From NCBI RefSeq assembly GCF_022631235.3, contig NZ_CP093310.2:1798001-1862000 (forward strand): a stretch of 64,000 nucleotides of DNA. Direction: 5' to 3'. Numbering within the stretch: position 1 is the stretch's first letter; every line of letters begins with the position of its first letter. The position numbers and the translations under genes are program-made. The notes below the pieces were generated by a model. The model was not told the origin of the DNA. It did not search any database and saw only the letters and a list, made by a program, of their open reading frames with translations. Source of the stretch: Psychrobacter raelei. Its GTDB lineage: Bacteria; Pseudomonadota; Gammaproteobacteria; Pseudomonadales; Moraxellaceae. This document shows positions 10,384-19,058 of this stretch, one piece after another.

Positions 10384-11442
10384 ATGACTCACCCCAGCAC
10401 AGACATTAACGCCGATTATGAGATTAATGACTTGTCGCAAGTCACCAATCTTTTTGACTTTGAAGTATTGGCAAAAAAGAAAATGAGCAAAGGCGCATTT
10501 GCCTACGTCTCAACTGGTGCCGGCGATGAAATTACGCATCAAAATAACCACCGTGCTTATGACCACATCACCTTAAATCCTAGAGTATTAAATGATGCAA
10601 AAAAGCTAGATACTAAAGTGACCTTATTTGGTGATGAGTTGGCCTATCCAATTTTAGTCGACCCTTTTGCTTTCCAAAAAACCATGCATCCTGACGGTGA
10701 GCTTGCTACTGTCAAAGGCGCTGGAGAGGCCAAAACAGCTTGTGTCATTAGCTCCTTTACCACCACCTCTTTAGAAGATATTCAGCAAGTTGCGACCACG
10801 CCGATTTGGTTTCAGTTGTATATCCAAGATGACTTAGAATTTGCCAAAAAAGTGCTAAAACAAGCAGAAGCGGCCGGCTGCAAAGCGGTGTGTATTACCC
10901 TAGATTCTGTTGCCGCGGCTGTACGCAATGAAGAAGACAAGGTCGGCTTTGAGCTGTCTAAAGACTTGAACATGCCTTATAAGATTGGCCGGCCAGCCCC
11001 TGTCTCTTGGCAAGAAGTGGAAATGCTGATTGCTTATACTTCCTTGCCGGTACTGATTAAAGGCATCGTTAATGCTGAAGATGCACAACGAGCCCTTGAT
11101 ATTGGCGCCTCTGGTATTATTGTTTCTAACCACGGAGGGCGTAAATTAGATACCGCGCCGCCAACCATTGAGGCATTACAGCGAGTAGCTGAGCGTGTCG
11201 ACCATAGAGTTCCCGTGCTCATCGATGGCGGTATCCGCCGTGGTACGGACGTCTTAAAGGCTTTGGCTTTAGGCGCTGACGCAGTGCTATTAGGTAAACC
11301 GATTGCTCAAGCATTGGGAGCAGCAGGATCAGAGGGTGTGGCCAAAGCGCTTAAAATCTTACAACATGAATTTGAAATGGCAATGACATTAACTGGGTAC
11401 AACACCATTAATAGTATTGACCATTCGGTAATCTGGAAATAG
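10384..11442 (+). CDS. FMN-dependent alpha-hydroxy acid oxidase/dehydrogenase
   Basis: A 352-aa TIM-barrel flavoenzyme of the lactate oxidase / glycolate oxidase / LldD family, oxidising an L-2-hydroxy acid. The catalytic histidine and following FMN/substrate residues are in SNHGGRKLD at about residue 242, the FMN-phosphate motif is LIDGGIRRGTDVLKALALGA, and an active-site Tyr and FMN contacts lie near FAYVSTGAGDE and WFQLYIQDD. Length matches lactate oxidase-type members (about 350-380). There is no membrane segment typical of LldD insertion, so a soluble oxidase is likely. GGAG lies 10 bases before the ATG. It is a single gene with its own terminator. Lactate as substrate is plausible but not proved. 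Confidence 0.85.
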   Translation: MTHPSTDINADYEINDLSQVTNLFDFEVLAKKKMSKGAFAYVSTGAGDEITHQNNHRAYDHITLNPRVLNDAKKLDTKVTLFGDELAYPILVDPFAFQKTMHPDGELATVKGAGEAKTACVISSFTTTSLEDIQQVATTPIWFQLYIQDDLEFAKKVLKQAEAAGCKAVCITLDSVAAAVRNEEDKVGFELSKDLNMPYKIGRPAPVSWQEVEMLIAYTSLPVLIKGIVNAEDAQRALDIGASGIIVSNHGGRKLDTAPPTIEALQRVAERVDHRVPVLIDGGIRRGTDVLKALALGADAVLLGKPIAQALGAAGSEGVAKALKILQHEFEMAMTLTGYNTINSIDHSVIWK

Positions 11443-11510
11443 CCCAATGATATTCATATTTTAATAGGGCGATCCAAGCGCTTATCCCTAAGTTTTATCT
11501 CTAGATATTT

Positions 11511-11543
11511 AAAAATCGGTCTGTCTTGCAGGCCGATTTTTTT
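11511..11543 (+). terminator. Rho-independent terminator after the hydroxyacid oxidase
   Basis: An imperfect hairpin, AAAATCGGTCTG with CAGGCCGATTTT around a TCTTG loop, runs into a run of T residues. Confidence 0.85.
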
Positions 11544-11703
11544 ATGAAAAGAAGCGCTGGGCGCGATTATAGATAGCCACAGATAACGGTTAAACTATTT
11601 ACTTATGGATAAATATCTGTAATATAAACTCTACATTAATTGACATATGTCACCAAATTTTGGCCATCTCTGCTGATTCTTACTTCAATAAAGAGTTTTA
11701 TTT

Positions 11704-12834
11704 ATGAAAAAGATCGTTGCTCCTCTTGCCTTGTTTTATTTTTGTTGCCCTGCCGCTTATGCAGAAGCGCCCAAGCTATTCGGCAACTTGTTTGTACAAG
11801 GCTATTATTCTGACGCAAACTTTGATGCAGATAAAAAGCAGTTAGCAGATAAGTATCCTACCTACCAAGGCAGTGGTAAATACGGAGAAGATGACTTTCA
11901 TATCAAAACTTATAAATCAACAATAGGTCTTCGAGGTTCAGAACCTATTAGTGCGACCACAGACGTGGTTTACCAGTTTCAATTTGGTGTGAATTTGACC
12001 GAAAGTAATGGCTCAAGTGTTGATTTGCCCAATCGTAGTAACTATTTAGGCTTAAAAAATGATACATGGGGCACAATAAGAGCCGGTCGCTACTGGACCC
12101 CTGTGGATTTGATTAACAATGTCGTTGTTGCTAAAGGCATCTGGGACAATAACGGCACGACTCAATTGTCAAAAACCACACAATCTGTTAACGCACTAAA
12201 CATGACCGATGCCGTACCTCGGGTATCTAATGTCCTCTTCTGGCAGTCACCAGAGCGTAAGGATTTGCCATTTGAGCTGTTTGTGATGTATCAGGCGGAT
12301 GAGGATAATGAATACCACAATGGCGAAGGCTTTGGCAGCTATCTCACCTATAAGCCTAATAATGGCTTGGTGGCAAGCGTTGCTTATGATAAGGACCTAG
12401 AAATCTCAGGGTCTCTTGTGCGCGGTACCGCTACCTATGATTTAGCCAAATCCACTAACGTGCCTGTTACGTTAGGCGCCTTATACCAAGTGGCTGATTA
12501 TGACGGCTACTCAGAAAAAGAAAAAGGCATGGTACTTAGTGCAAAGCTCGGCTTAAGCAACCTCGCAAGACCTGCCTCAGTATATGCTCAGTACAATAGA
12601 AGTACTGATTTACATGGTATCTCTGGCGCAGACTCTAATCAGATTGCGATCGGTGGTGAATATAACTTTAAAGATAACGTCATTGCCCATGCTTATATGG
12701 GTTATAACAAGGCAAAAGATGTGGAAGGATATCTTGGCACACAAGAGGATGCCAACGGTGAATTAACCCCTCTGTATGCCAAAGGTGACTCAGATTATTT
12801 TGCTATTGGCACAGGTCTTCAATACAAGTTCTAG
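11704..12834 (+). CDS. Outer-membrane porin (Gram-negative porin, OmpC/OmpP-like)
   Basis: A 376-aa porin that should form a trimeric 16-strand beta-barrel for small solutes. It has a signal peptide, MKKIVAPLALFYFCCPAAYA, with cleavage after AYA, then alternating short amphipathic strands (for example TYKSTIGLRGSEPISATTD, AGRYWTPVDLI) and ends in the classic terminal strand FAIGTGLQYKF with a C-terminal Phe for BAM recognition. The RAGRYWTPVD region corresponds to the loop that narrows the pore in this family. A moderately AT-rich promoter region lies upstream and no operon partner is present. Confidence 0.9.
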   Translation: MKKIVAPLALFYFCCPAAYAEAPKLFGNLFVQGYYSDANFDADKKQLADKYPTYQGSGKYGEDDFHIKTYKSTIGLRGSEPISATTDVVYQFQFGVNLTESNGSSVDLPNRSNYLGLKNDTWGTIRAGRYWTPVDLINNVVVAKGIWDNNGTTQLSKTTQSVNALNMTDAVPRVSNVLFWQSPERKDLPFELFVMYQADEDNEYHNGEGFGSYLTYKPNNGLVASVAYDKDLEISGSLVRGTATYDLAKSTNVPVTLGALYQVADYDGYSEKEKGMVLSAKLGLSNLARPASVYAQYNRSTDLHGISGADSNQIAIGGEYNFKDNVIAHAYMGYNKAKDVEGYLGTQEDANGELTPLYAKGDSDYFAIGTGLQYKF

Positions 12835-12966
12835 TCCGCCGCTCTTAGCACTTATTCATATAGATTAGGTTGGTGTAAAATCTAAGGCTGTTGGCCAACA
12901 AAGTCGCAAATGGCCCTAAAAACTGTCTTATGTTCTATTTTTCTGCCGATTAATTGGTTTTTAGGT

Positions 12967-12994
12967 TTGACAAGGGTCATAAAATCTATATAAT
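12967..12994 (+). promoter_or_regulatory. Sigma-70 promoter for tRNA-Val/tRNA-Asp copy 1
   Basis: A perfect TTGACA at 12967-12972 and a perfect TATAAT at 12989-12994 are separated by 16 bases, 17 bases upstream of tRNA-Val. The same boxes with a different spacer sequence precede copy 2. Confidence 0.85.
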
Positions 12995-13011
12995 ACACAT
13001 CCACAGAGCGA

Positions 13012-13087
13012 GGGTGATTAGCTCAGTTGGTAGAGCGTCTGCCTTACACGCAGAATGTCGGCGGTTCGAATCCGTCATCACCCACCA
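13012..13087 (+). tRNA. tRNA-Val(TAC), copy 1
   Basis: A 76-base tRNA including an encoded CCA. Acceptor arms GGGTGAT/ATCACCC, anticodon loop CTTACAC in a TCTGC/GCAGA stem (anticodon TAC, valine) and T-loop TTCGAAT are all visible. It is identical over its length to the copy at 52096. Confidence 0.96.
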
Positions 13088-13125
13088 CTATATTAGTTAG
13101 TGTTTAAACTTACTAATCGACCCAA

Positions 13126-13202
13126 GCAGCGGTAGTTCAGTTGGTTAGAATACCGGCCTGTCACGCCGGGGGTCGCGGGTTCGAGTCCCGTCCGCTGCGC
13201 CA
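13126..13202 (+). tRNA. tRNA-Asp(GTC), copy 1, intact
   Basis: A 77-base tRNA with CCA encoded. The acceptor arm is GCAGCGG/CCGCTGC, the anticodon loop CTGTCAC carries GTC for aspartate, and the T-arm is complete as GCGGG-TTCGAGT-CCCGT. It is 38 bases after tRNA-Val and probably co-transcribed. It borders the defence island, consistent with use of its 3' end as an integration site. Confidence 0.96.
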
Positions 13203-13245
13203 TATTTTAAAACTTAATAAGCTTTATTTAGCTTAACAGTTTCAA

Positions 13246-13277
13246 CCTCAAGTATTGATTTACTTGAGGTTTTTTTG
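13246..13277 (+). terminator. Terminator of the tRNA operon, copy 1
   Basis: CCTCAAGTA pairs with TACTTGAGG around a 6-base loop, followed by seven T residues. A near-identical terminator follows copy 2. Confidence 0.9.
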
Positions 13278-13419
13278 TATCTGTATATTCATATAACTTG
13301 TTGATTTATCAGGCTTTGCAGGGTGTTATATGTTGCATTGATCAACAAGCTGCAATTTTCTTGCTCGTCTTTTTTTACCCTTTTCCTAAATTCTATAACA
13401 CTTATTGTTTAGGTATTCT

Positions 13420-13570
13420 ACGGTGACCAATCTCTCAGTGACCAAATGGTGACCACTTTGCGACCAAGGTTGTTAAAAATTGGTTATGCTAACTGATCCC
13501 AAATTTGCCCTTAGCGTTAAGCTGCTTAATTAAAATCTCCCGAGTTTAACTATACGGATTTGACAGCAGG
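13420..13570 (+). repeat. GTGACCA-repeat region (arm-site-like), copy 1
   Basis: Within 13422-13466 the heptamer GTGACCA or a one-base variant occurs four times at irregular short spacing, followed by a stretch that matches copy 2 at 52532-52682 closely and ends in GGATTTGAC in both. Direct heptamers beside a tRNA 3' end resemble integrase arm-type sites at an attachment site. The rest of the 400-base gap 13203-13603 shows only the tRNA terminator and AT-rich sequence. No integrase gene is seen. Confidence 0.6.
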
Positions 13571-13603
13571 AGGGTATACAAAGTAGGGTTTAAAAATCAG
13601 CTC

Positions 13604-14401
13604 TTAATGAGTGACCACTATATAACAGAGCACTAATGTTATAATAATTAAAACGACATTGGAGGCGCATAAAATTTTAGTCACTTTAAGGTTATTGTCA
13701 GTTTTAATAGTTAGTTTCTCAAACTGCTCGTTTAATAGCTTATTAGTTGTGAGAGCATTAGCCTCATTTGATTTGGCAATACTCGTTGTGCTTTGAGCGT
13801 ACTGAGATATCAGCTCCTGCTGATTTAAATCAGTCTGTTCTAGTAGTTGATGATGTCTAGATTCAAACGCTTTATTTAATCTATCTTCTCTATTTTCAAC
13901 TAGAGTACTTAGCTGCTTAATTTGATGAGTCAATATTGAGGTTATATTTGCTTCACTAAGCTTGTTTAGTTCCGTTAATTTCTCAGAATCTACCTTTAAA
14001 GTCCGTTGTAATTCAAGAATAGCTTCTAATAATTCATTATAGTTCTCTAAGCTCTGGTTTAATATATTTGCTGATAAATTATTAATGGTGCTAACGAAAT
14101 CTCTATTACCGTCTGAAACAGTTTGCTTTAGCGCATATAGGTTTCTTCTTATATCAGTAATTTTTTCAAGGTAATCTTCTATTTCAATTTCATCTGAAAG
14201 ATAGGAAGTTATATCTTCTAATAATGAGCTCTTAAGTCTAGCGCTAGTGTGCTCTAATTGCTGGATAAGGAAGTGAACTTGACTATCTAGCTTCTCTAAC
14301 TGTTTATCCGTATTTTCCTTACTAATACTTCTTAAGTTCTTGTTGAAAATATTTTCTAATGCATCATCAAGTGCTTGTAAGCTTTCGTCAGTGTCTATCA
14401 T
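13604..14401 (-). CDS. Coiled-coil protein with C-terminal membrane anchor
   Basis: A 265-aa protein I cannot assign to a family. Nearly the whole chain is heptad-rich helix (for example EDRLNKAFESRHHQLLEQ and NLSANILNQSLENYNELLEA), and the last 25 residues form a single hydrophobic helix (VVLIIITLVLCYIVV) with a short VTH tail, so it is likely tail-anchored in the inner membrane with the coiled coil in the cytoplasm. Its ATG overlaps the stop of the preceding GTPase gene in an ATGA junction, so it is translationally coupled to it. In the three-gene block it may be the membrane tether or scaffold for the two GTPases. That role is inference. Confidence 0.75.
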   Translation of the reverse strand: MIDTDESLQALDDALENIFNKNLRSISKENTDKQLEKLDSQVHFLIQQLEHTSARLKSSLLEDITSYLSDEIEIEDYLEKITDIRRNLYALKQTVSDGNRDFVSTINNLSANILNQSLENYNELLEAILELQRTLKVDSEKLTELNKLSEANITSILTHQIKQLSTLVENREDRLNKAFESRHHQLLEQTDLNQQELISQYAQSTTSIAKSNEANALTTNKLLNEQFEKLTIKTDNNLKVTKILCASNVVLIIITLVLCYIVVTH

Positions 14402-16296
14402 GATTTACCTTTAACAGTTTCAAAGTCAATTTTTATAAGTCTGAGGAGTAATATCCAATAAATCCTTTTTTTCTCGTCTGTTTCAGACATTGCTTTTTTA
14501 GAGAATTGATTTAAAGCGTCTTTAAACTCAGGCTCAATATATTTTGTAAAGTTTTTGCTATGTTCAATCTCTTGGTCTCTTTCTTCATTGAATTTTTTTA
14601 AGCTTGATTTACAGTATGTTAGATCAGATTGTAAGTTTATGACCCTTTTTTGATACTTCTCTTGTCTTTGCTTAACTTGATATATTCTATTATTTAGGGT
14701 TTTTATCTCATCTAAGTTTTTTTGGTAAATTCCATATCTATAGCCATTATAGTATTGGTAAATAACCTTGTTTAATTCATCCACCTGGTTATTAATAGAC
14801 TCTATAACACGATGTAAATCTTCCTCATAATTCTGTGGAATCCAGTATGAAGAAAGTTTGTAGCTGTCTAGTTTGCTTTGAATACTCACTACTTCATCAA
14901 TAGTTCTAAATTCGGGAAGTTTGAAAAGTGAAGAATAACTTCGGGTCAATATATCCCATTGTTCATTAAGATGAATAATTAAATGAGTGAGCATGTTTTT
15001 TAGTTCGTTGACATTATTACCTATTTTTGGGGGGTGAATGTGCTCAGGATAAATAACCGTCTTTAAGGAGCTGAAACCCCTCTCATCAATTATTTTTTCA
15101 TTATTCTGGCTAATCCTTGCAATATGTTTATATGTTTCTTTAATATATCCACTGTCTTTCTGGATTTTCATTTTATTTTTTTTAATTTGCTCTGTTATTG
15201 AAACAATCTCTTTCTCAGCTTTGGTATTTTTAATCTCTTTTATTTTTTCTGCAACTTTACCAATTTGATAGCCATAAGCAAGACGAGATATAGGGTTATT
15301 AGAACTGTATATAACCTCTTTGAGTTCGTCGAAAAAACTTTCTCGAATAAGCTTTATGTGTTCTAACACAGTATCTTCTTTAGCAGAGTTTAAATAACTG
15401 ATCCAGGATTGGCCAAGCTCTAATGCATAAAGCTGTTGCGATAACTCCCATTCGTTATCATGAGTATTTATCTGATCGTTGATATGCTTTCTAATATCAG
15501 ACTTTGTGAGGGATCCATTTTTATTTAAACTTGTAGCACAGAAGTTATAACTAGACGCATCACTAAAAAATCTTGTTAGTATGACTTTAAATCTATGTGG
15601 CTTAATCATCCAATCCTGGAGTTCATCAAGCTCTAGATTTTCAGGTTGGACAATTAAACCTAAGTTATCAATTGTCGTAACCATCAAAACCAGATCTGAT
15701 ATTTCAATATTTTTTTTAATAACCTTTAAAACGAAGGCACGTTCTTTGTCATTATCTGCCTTAACGCCAGGTAAATCCTTGATAATAATATCTTTATCAT
15801 TGTTTGATTTTTTTACAAGGTACTTCTTTGGTATGAAGATAGTTATTGACTCTATACTAAAGCTGCTCCCAGAACTCTCCATTTTACTACGCAGTCTGGA
15901 TAAATAGCTTTTCGCCTGCTCATCATTAAGTTGTATTAGCTCCTTATTCTTGTCACTGTCTGTAGTAATAAACCAATAGTCGTTCTCTGAAGCCCGATAC
16001 CTTACAATAGTTGACGTTGAAGAACGACCGTAACCTCTCTCACCTCTTAAAACATTCTCCACATGGTAATATGACTCAGCTGACACACCTACTAGCTCCA
16101 ATATCAAAGAGGTTTTTCCAACCTGAGAAGGACCGTAAACAGATATAAAAATCTGATCCTTTATCGATGATGATGAATATAGCTGGCTATCAAAATTCCT
16201 CATAAACTTTGAATAAGCTATCTTAGCCCAGTCATATCGTTGCTGATAAATGTTATACCAAGTTGAGTTGATCATTTTTGATAGCTCTTCGTACAT
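14398..16296 (-). CDS. Dynamin-like P-loop GTPase, second of the pair
   Basis: A 632-aa protein with a GTPase-like head and a long helical stalk. Walker A/G1 is GPSQVGKTS at residues 55-63; a G3-like DLPGV is at 174-178; a possible G4 lies in VILTRFFSD. Residues about 345-600 are heptad-rich (for example KNKMKIQKDSGYIKETYKH and YQVKQRQEKYQKRVINLQ). The layout of head plus helical bundle resembles bacterial dynamin-like proteins, but the family call is from layout and motifs only. The start is taken as the ATG at 16296, which lies 44 bases inside the upstream gene; an in-frame ATG at 16275 (MINSTWYN) is an alternative. It ends in an ATGA overlap with the coiled-coil gene. Confidence 0.7.
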   Translation of the reverse strand: MYEELSKMINSTWYNIYQQRYDWAKIAYSKFMRNFDSQLYSSSSIKDQIFISVYGPSQVGKTSLILELVGVSAESYYHVENVLRGERGYGRSSTSTIVRYRASENDYWFITTDSDKNKELIQLNDEQAKSYLSRLRSKMESSGSSFSIESITIFIPKKYLVKKSNNDKDIIIKDLPGVKADNDKERAFVLKVIKKNIEISDLVLMVTTIDNLGLIVQPENLELDELQDWMIKPHRFKVILTRFFSDASSYNFCATSLNKNGSLTKSDIRKHINDQINTHDNEWELSQQLYALELGQSWISYLNSAKEDTVLEHIKLIRESFFDELKEVIYSSNNPISRLAYGYQIGKVAEKIKEIKNTKAEKEIVSITEQIKKNKMKIQKDSGYIKETYKHIARISQNNEKIIDERGFSSLKTVIYPEHIHPPKIGNNVNELKNMLTHLIIHLNEQWDILTRSYSSLFKLPEFRTIDEVVSIQSKLDSYKLSSYWIPQNYEEDLHRVIESINNQVDELNKVIYQYYNGYRYGIYQKNLDEIKTLNNRIYQVKQRQEKYQKRVINLQSDLTYCKSSLKKFNEERDQEIEHSKNFTKYIEPEFKDALNQFSKKAMSETDEKKRIYWILLLRLIKIDFETVKGKS

Positions 16297-18367
16297 CTTT
16301 ACGAATTAGTTTGAGTTGTTTCAAGGCCACCATTAGCTGGTGCTTCTGGTCTGTATTATTCACGCAGTACATCTCTTCTAAGTTTTGTCTTAAAAACTCC
16401 GATAGTTTCTCCATATGCTTATCATACTGCTGCAAAACCATTGAAATATTCTGTTGTCCGATTTGATTGGCATATAACCCTATAAACTCTCTATGAGATT
16501 TATCTGCTAAGGCAACGGTATTAGATACTTTATAAGATGTATAAGCGACTGCGCCAATCGCAACGGCCATACCGGCCATTCTTGTACCTAAGACAGATGC
16601 CTTCGTTAGATAATCTAGAGAATCTTTTGATTTAGCTCCGTTATCTGTATCATTATCACTGTGCGATTTATAGTTAATCTCACCATCTAGCTTACCATCT
16701 GCCATATCTAAGCCAACTAAAGAGCCAACAATACCCATTACTGCTTTAGCACTTTCGGAGGTTGTTTTAATATCTTTGGTTACATAGTTTAATAAATCTT
16801 CCAAGTCGTGGTGATTAAAGTTAACAGTTTTAATTTTATCTGATAGCTTGTTACTTTCCTCAGAATCAGCAAGGGATGATGCTTGTACTATTCTCGAATA
16901 TTCCATAGCAAGGGCAGGTAAGTAGTCCAAGGCTTTCATAATAGCATTTTTAGCTGAGTCTTGACTGGAAAGTGAGTTTCTTCTCAACAGAGTATTGAGG
17001 CCACTATTAATAATGGCCTTATTATCTATGACTGAATCTTCAAAATCCTCCGTCTTTTCATCAGAATAGTTCAGCAGTTTTTCAGCATGATTATCAAGTT
17101 TAAGATTTAGTCTACTTTCAGATGTCTGATTAATCGCCTTTAAATTAGACCTCATTATTTCCTCAGAAGGAAAGTATTTTAAAACTCTATTTTTGCGCTT
17201 ATCGTCAACTTCATTATTTTTAAATGTTATTTTTTTTAATAAGATTTTAGCGTTGTTTGCTACGCCAGTTTCTTCATTCTCAAAGTCATTATTAGCATTT
17301 GTAATAGCTTTATCAACCAGGTCTTTTGTATGACTTAGAAGCTTGTCTTCGAGTTCTTTTTTGTACTTAGCCGAAGACTTATTAAAGTGATCTAAAATAT
17401 TTTCAACAGCTTTTTGCTGAGAGTCATTTTGTATATCGCTATCAACAGCTAAACTTTGCAACTCATCTGATATAAACGTTAGATCTCCATCGATTACATC
17501 AAGAATAGTATTGCGCTTTTCTTGCTCTACTTGGAGATCTTGTTTAATTATAGAGACGACAGTATCAGAAAAATCATCTTTCCAGTTTTCAAAGTCTATG
17601 CCAGTGAAAACTATTTTGTCATCTTCAACTTCATAGACCTCTGTAGCTCGGTTAATGAGGTCTGATTTTTTTTCTTCATTATTTCTAATGCCCTCAGATC
17701 TTGTGATAGCAATGATAGGTTTATGAGAACCAGCGCTGCCTTTTAAGTCTTCTAATATATCTGACTGGTTGTGAGCAAGTCTTTCTTCGCGGGTAACTAA
17801 GACAACACCTATTGAGTGAGCTAATACATAGCGCATAAAACGTTGCCAAACTGAGTTTTTATAGTTCTCGTTCTCATAGCCGGGTAACAAGACCCAACTG
17901 AATGTAAAGTTGTATACAACAGGGACACGCAACTTCACATATAAAACACGCTCGTTTTCATTAGGCTTATAGTTCCAATATGTAATGGAGTTTTGAAAAT
18001 CTTGTTTGCTACACTCTCTCTCATACTCTTTCTGAATCTCAGAGTTATATATAACCTGAACTCCCTTAATTTCATCGATTGTGGCATCCTCATAGACGAA
18101 AACTGGAATCTGCTCACCTCGACCACTATTCGCTTGTAGCCAGTCAGAGGCATTATATATTGAGCTTAATAGAGTGGTTTTACCTGCACCTTGTGTTCCT
18201 GCTATAGCTACAAAGGTTTCACTAAGTAATAAGCGGCTAAGTTTTATTTTACGGTAGGCATCAATTAATTTATCAATGGTATCCGGGCTGCAACTATCAA
18301 TTTGAGTTGCAATCCTCATTACTGTTGCGAGCTTATCTTCCAATTGGATTAGCTGTATATCATTCAT
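16253..18367 (-). CDS. Dynamin-like P-loop GTPase, first of the pair, with hydrophobic segment
   Basis: A 704-aa protein opening the three-gene block. Walker A/G1 is GTQGAGKTT at residues 57-65, a G3-like LPGYE is at 161-165, and a G4-like TRSE at 222-225. Residues 270-570 are largely helical and charged, followed near residues 585-615 by a hydrophobic Gly/Ala-rich stretch (TRMAGMAVAIGAVAYTSYKV) that could insert in or lie against the membrane, then a helical tail. Such a paddle-like hydrophobic patch late in the stalk is seen in bacterial dynamin-like proteins. The start ATG at 18367 has AGGAC upstream. The gene overlaps the next by 44 bases, and AT content is higher than in the surrounding chromosome, suggesting transfer. 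Confidence 0.7.
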   Translation of the reverse strand: MNDIQLIQLEDKLATVMRIATQIDSCSPDTIDKLIDAYRKIKLSRLLLSETFVAIAGTQGAGKTTLLSSIYNASDWLQANSGRGEQIPVFVYEDATIDEIKGVQVIYNSEIQKEYERECSKQDFQNSITYWNYKPNENERVLYVKLRVPVVYNFTFSWVLLPGYENENYKNSVWQRFMRYVLAHSIGVVLVTREERLAHNQSDILEDLKGSAGSHKPIIAITRSEGIRNNEEKKSDLINRATEVYEVEDDKIVFTGIDFENWKDDFSDTVVSIIKQDLQVEQEKRNTILDVIDGDLTFISDELQSLAVDSDIQNDSQQKAVENILDHFNKSSAKYKKELEDKLLSHTKDLVDKAITNANNDFENEETGVANNAKILLKKITFKNNEVDDKRKNRVLKYFPSEEIMRSNLKAINQTSESRLNLKLDNHAEKLLNYSDEKTEDFEDSVIDNKAIINSGLNTLLRRNSLSSQDSAKNAIMKALDYLPALAMEYSRIVQASSLADSEESNKLSDKIKTVNFNHHDLEDLLNYVTKDIKTTSESAKAVMGIVGSLVGLDMADGKLDGEINYKSHSDNDTDNGAKSKDSLDYLTKASVLGTRMAGMAVAIGAVAYTSYKVSNTVALADKSHREFIGLYANQIGQQNISMVLQQYDKHMEKLSEFLRQNLEEMYCVNNTDQKHQLMVALKQLKLIRKDVRRAIKNDQLNLV

Positions 18368-18688
18368 GTTTTGTCCTAACTATCTATAAAAAATCAGGTT
18401 GTTAATTAGAGCTTATTTATTATGTTTTTTAAACATTATCCTATCAATAATATATGTATTTAAATCAAAACGATATTAAAGAGGAACCGTCTTGTATCTA
18501 CAAAATTATTTTAATCTAAATTGATAATATATAGTAAAAATTAAATATTCCGCCTAAAAAGGATGTAGCTTTTATATAGATTACTGATAATAGTATATTC
18601 TGTAAATAATTTAGGCTGTTTTATAAGATAATTTAAGCTTATTTACGTTCTCGGTTTAAGCAAATCTAAAGGCAAGTTTTCTGATTTC
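18368..18688. other. AT-rich intergenic region
   Basis: This 321-base stretch is very AT-rich and separates the GTPase block from a small plus-strand frame. It must hold the promoter of the GTPase block, but no single box pair stands out. The frame of the downstream small gene stays open back to about 18632, which hints at degraded coding sequence. Confidence 0.5.
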
Positions 18689-18949
18689 ATGCCTGATCTA
18701 TTCATTATCAGTACTGGGAAAACTGATAATGAAAACGCTTGGTACTCTGTCGGCTATTATAGCCAATCCCTACAACAAAGCTGGTCTCATATGATACGCA
18801 TCAAACAGCTTAAAGAGCTCAAGAGCGATGTTGTTCATCAACAACTCTTGCCATTATTAGATGTCGATTTGATTAAATATAAAGCACTAACGGTGTTGCC
18901 TTATCCATTACAGTATTTGCGAGAGATGATTGCCATTAATAATGCATAA
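18689..18949 (+). CDS. Small hypothetical protein, 86 aa, possibly a gene remnant
   Basis: I do not recognise this. It is the only plus-strand frame in the island and lies between the two minus-strand blocks. The sequence is well-formed (MPDLFIISTGKTDNENAWYS, then helical HMIRIKQLKELKSDVVHQQL). The frame stays open 5' of the ATG for about 19 more codons reading ...LGLSKSKGKFSDF, with no strong ribosome binding site at the ATG, so this may be the C-terminal piece of a larger decayed gene. A hairpin, CCCCAT/ATGGGG with inner AGTT/AACT, follows at 18959-18986. Confidence 0.4.
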   Translation: MPDLFIISTGKTDNENAWYSVGYYSQSLQQSWSHMIRIKQLKELKSDVVHQQLLPLLDVDLIKYKALTVLPYPLQYLREMIAINNA

Positions 18950-19058
18950 AAACACCCCATGAGTTGTGTCCAACTTATGGGGTTCTGTTCAGGCTAAGGG
19001 TTTTCTTATGTTTAAACATATAATACTAACGTTTAATCAATGGCTTATTATGACTTAC

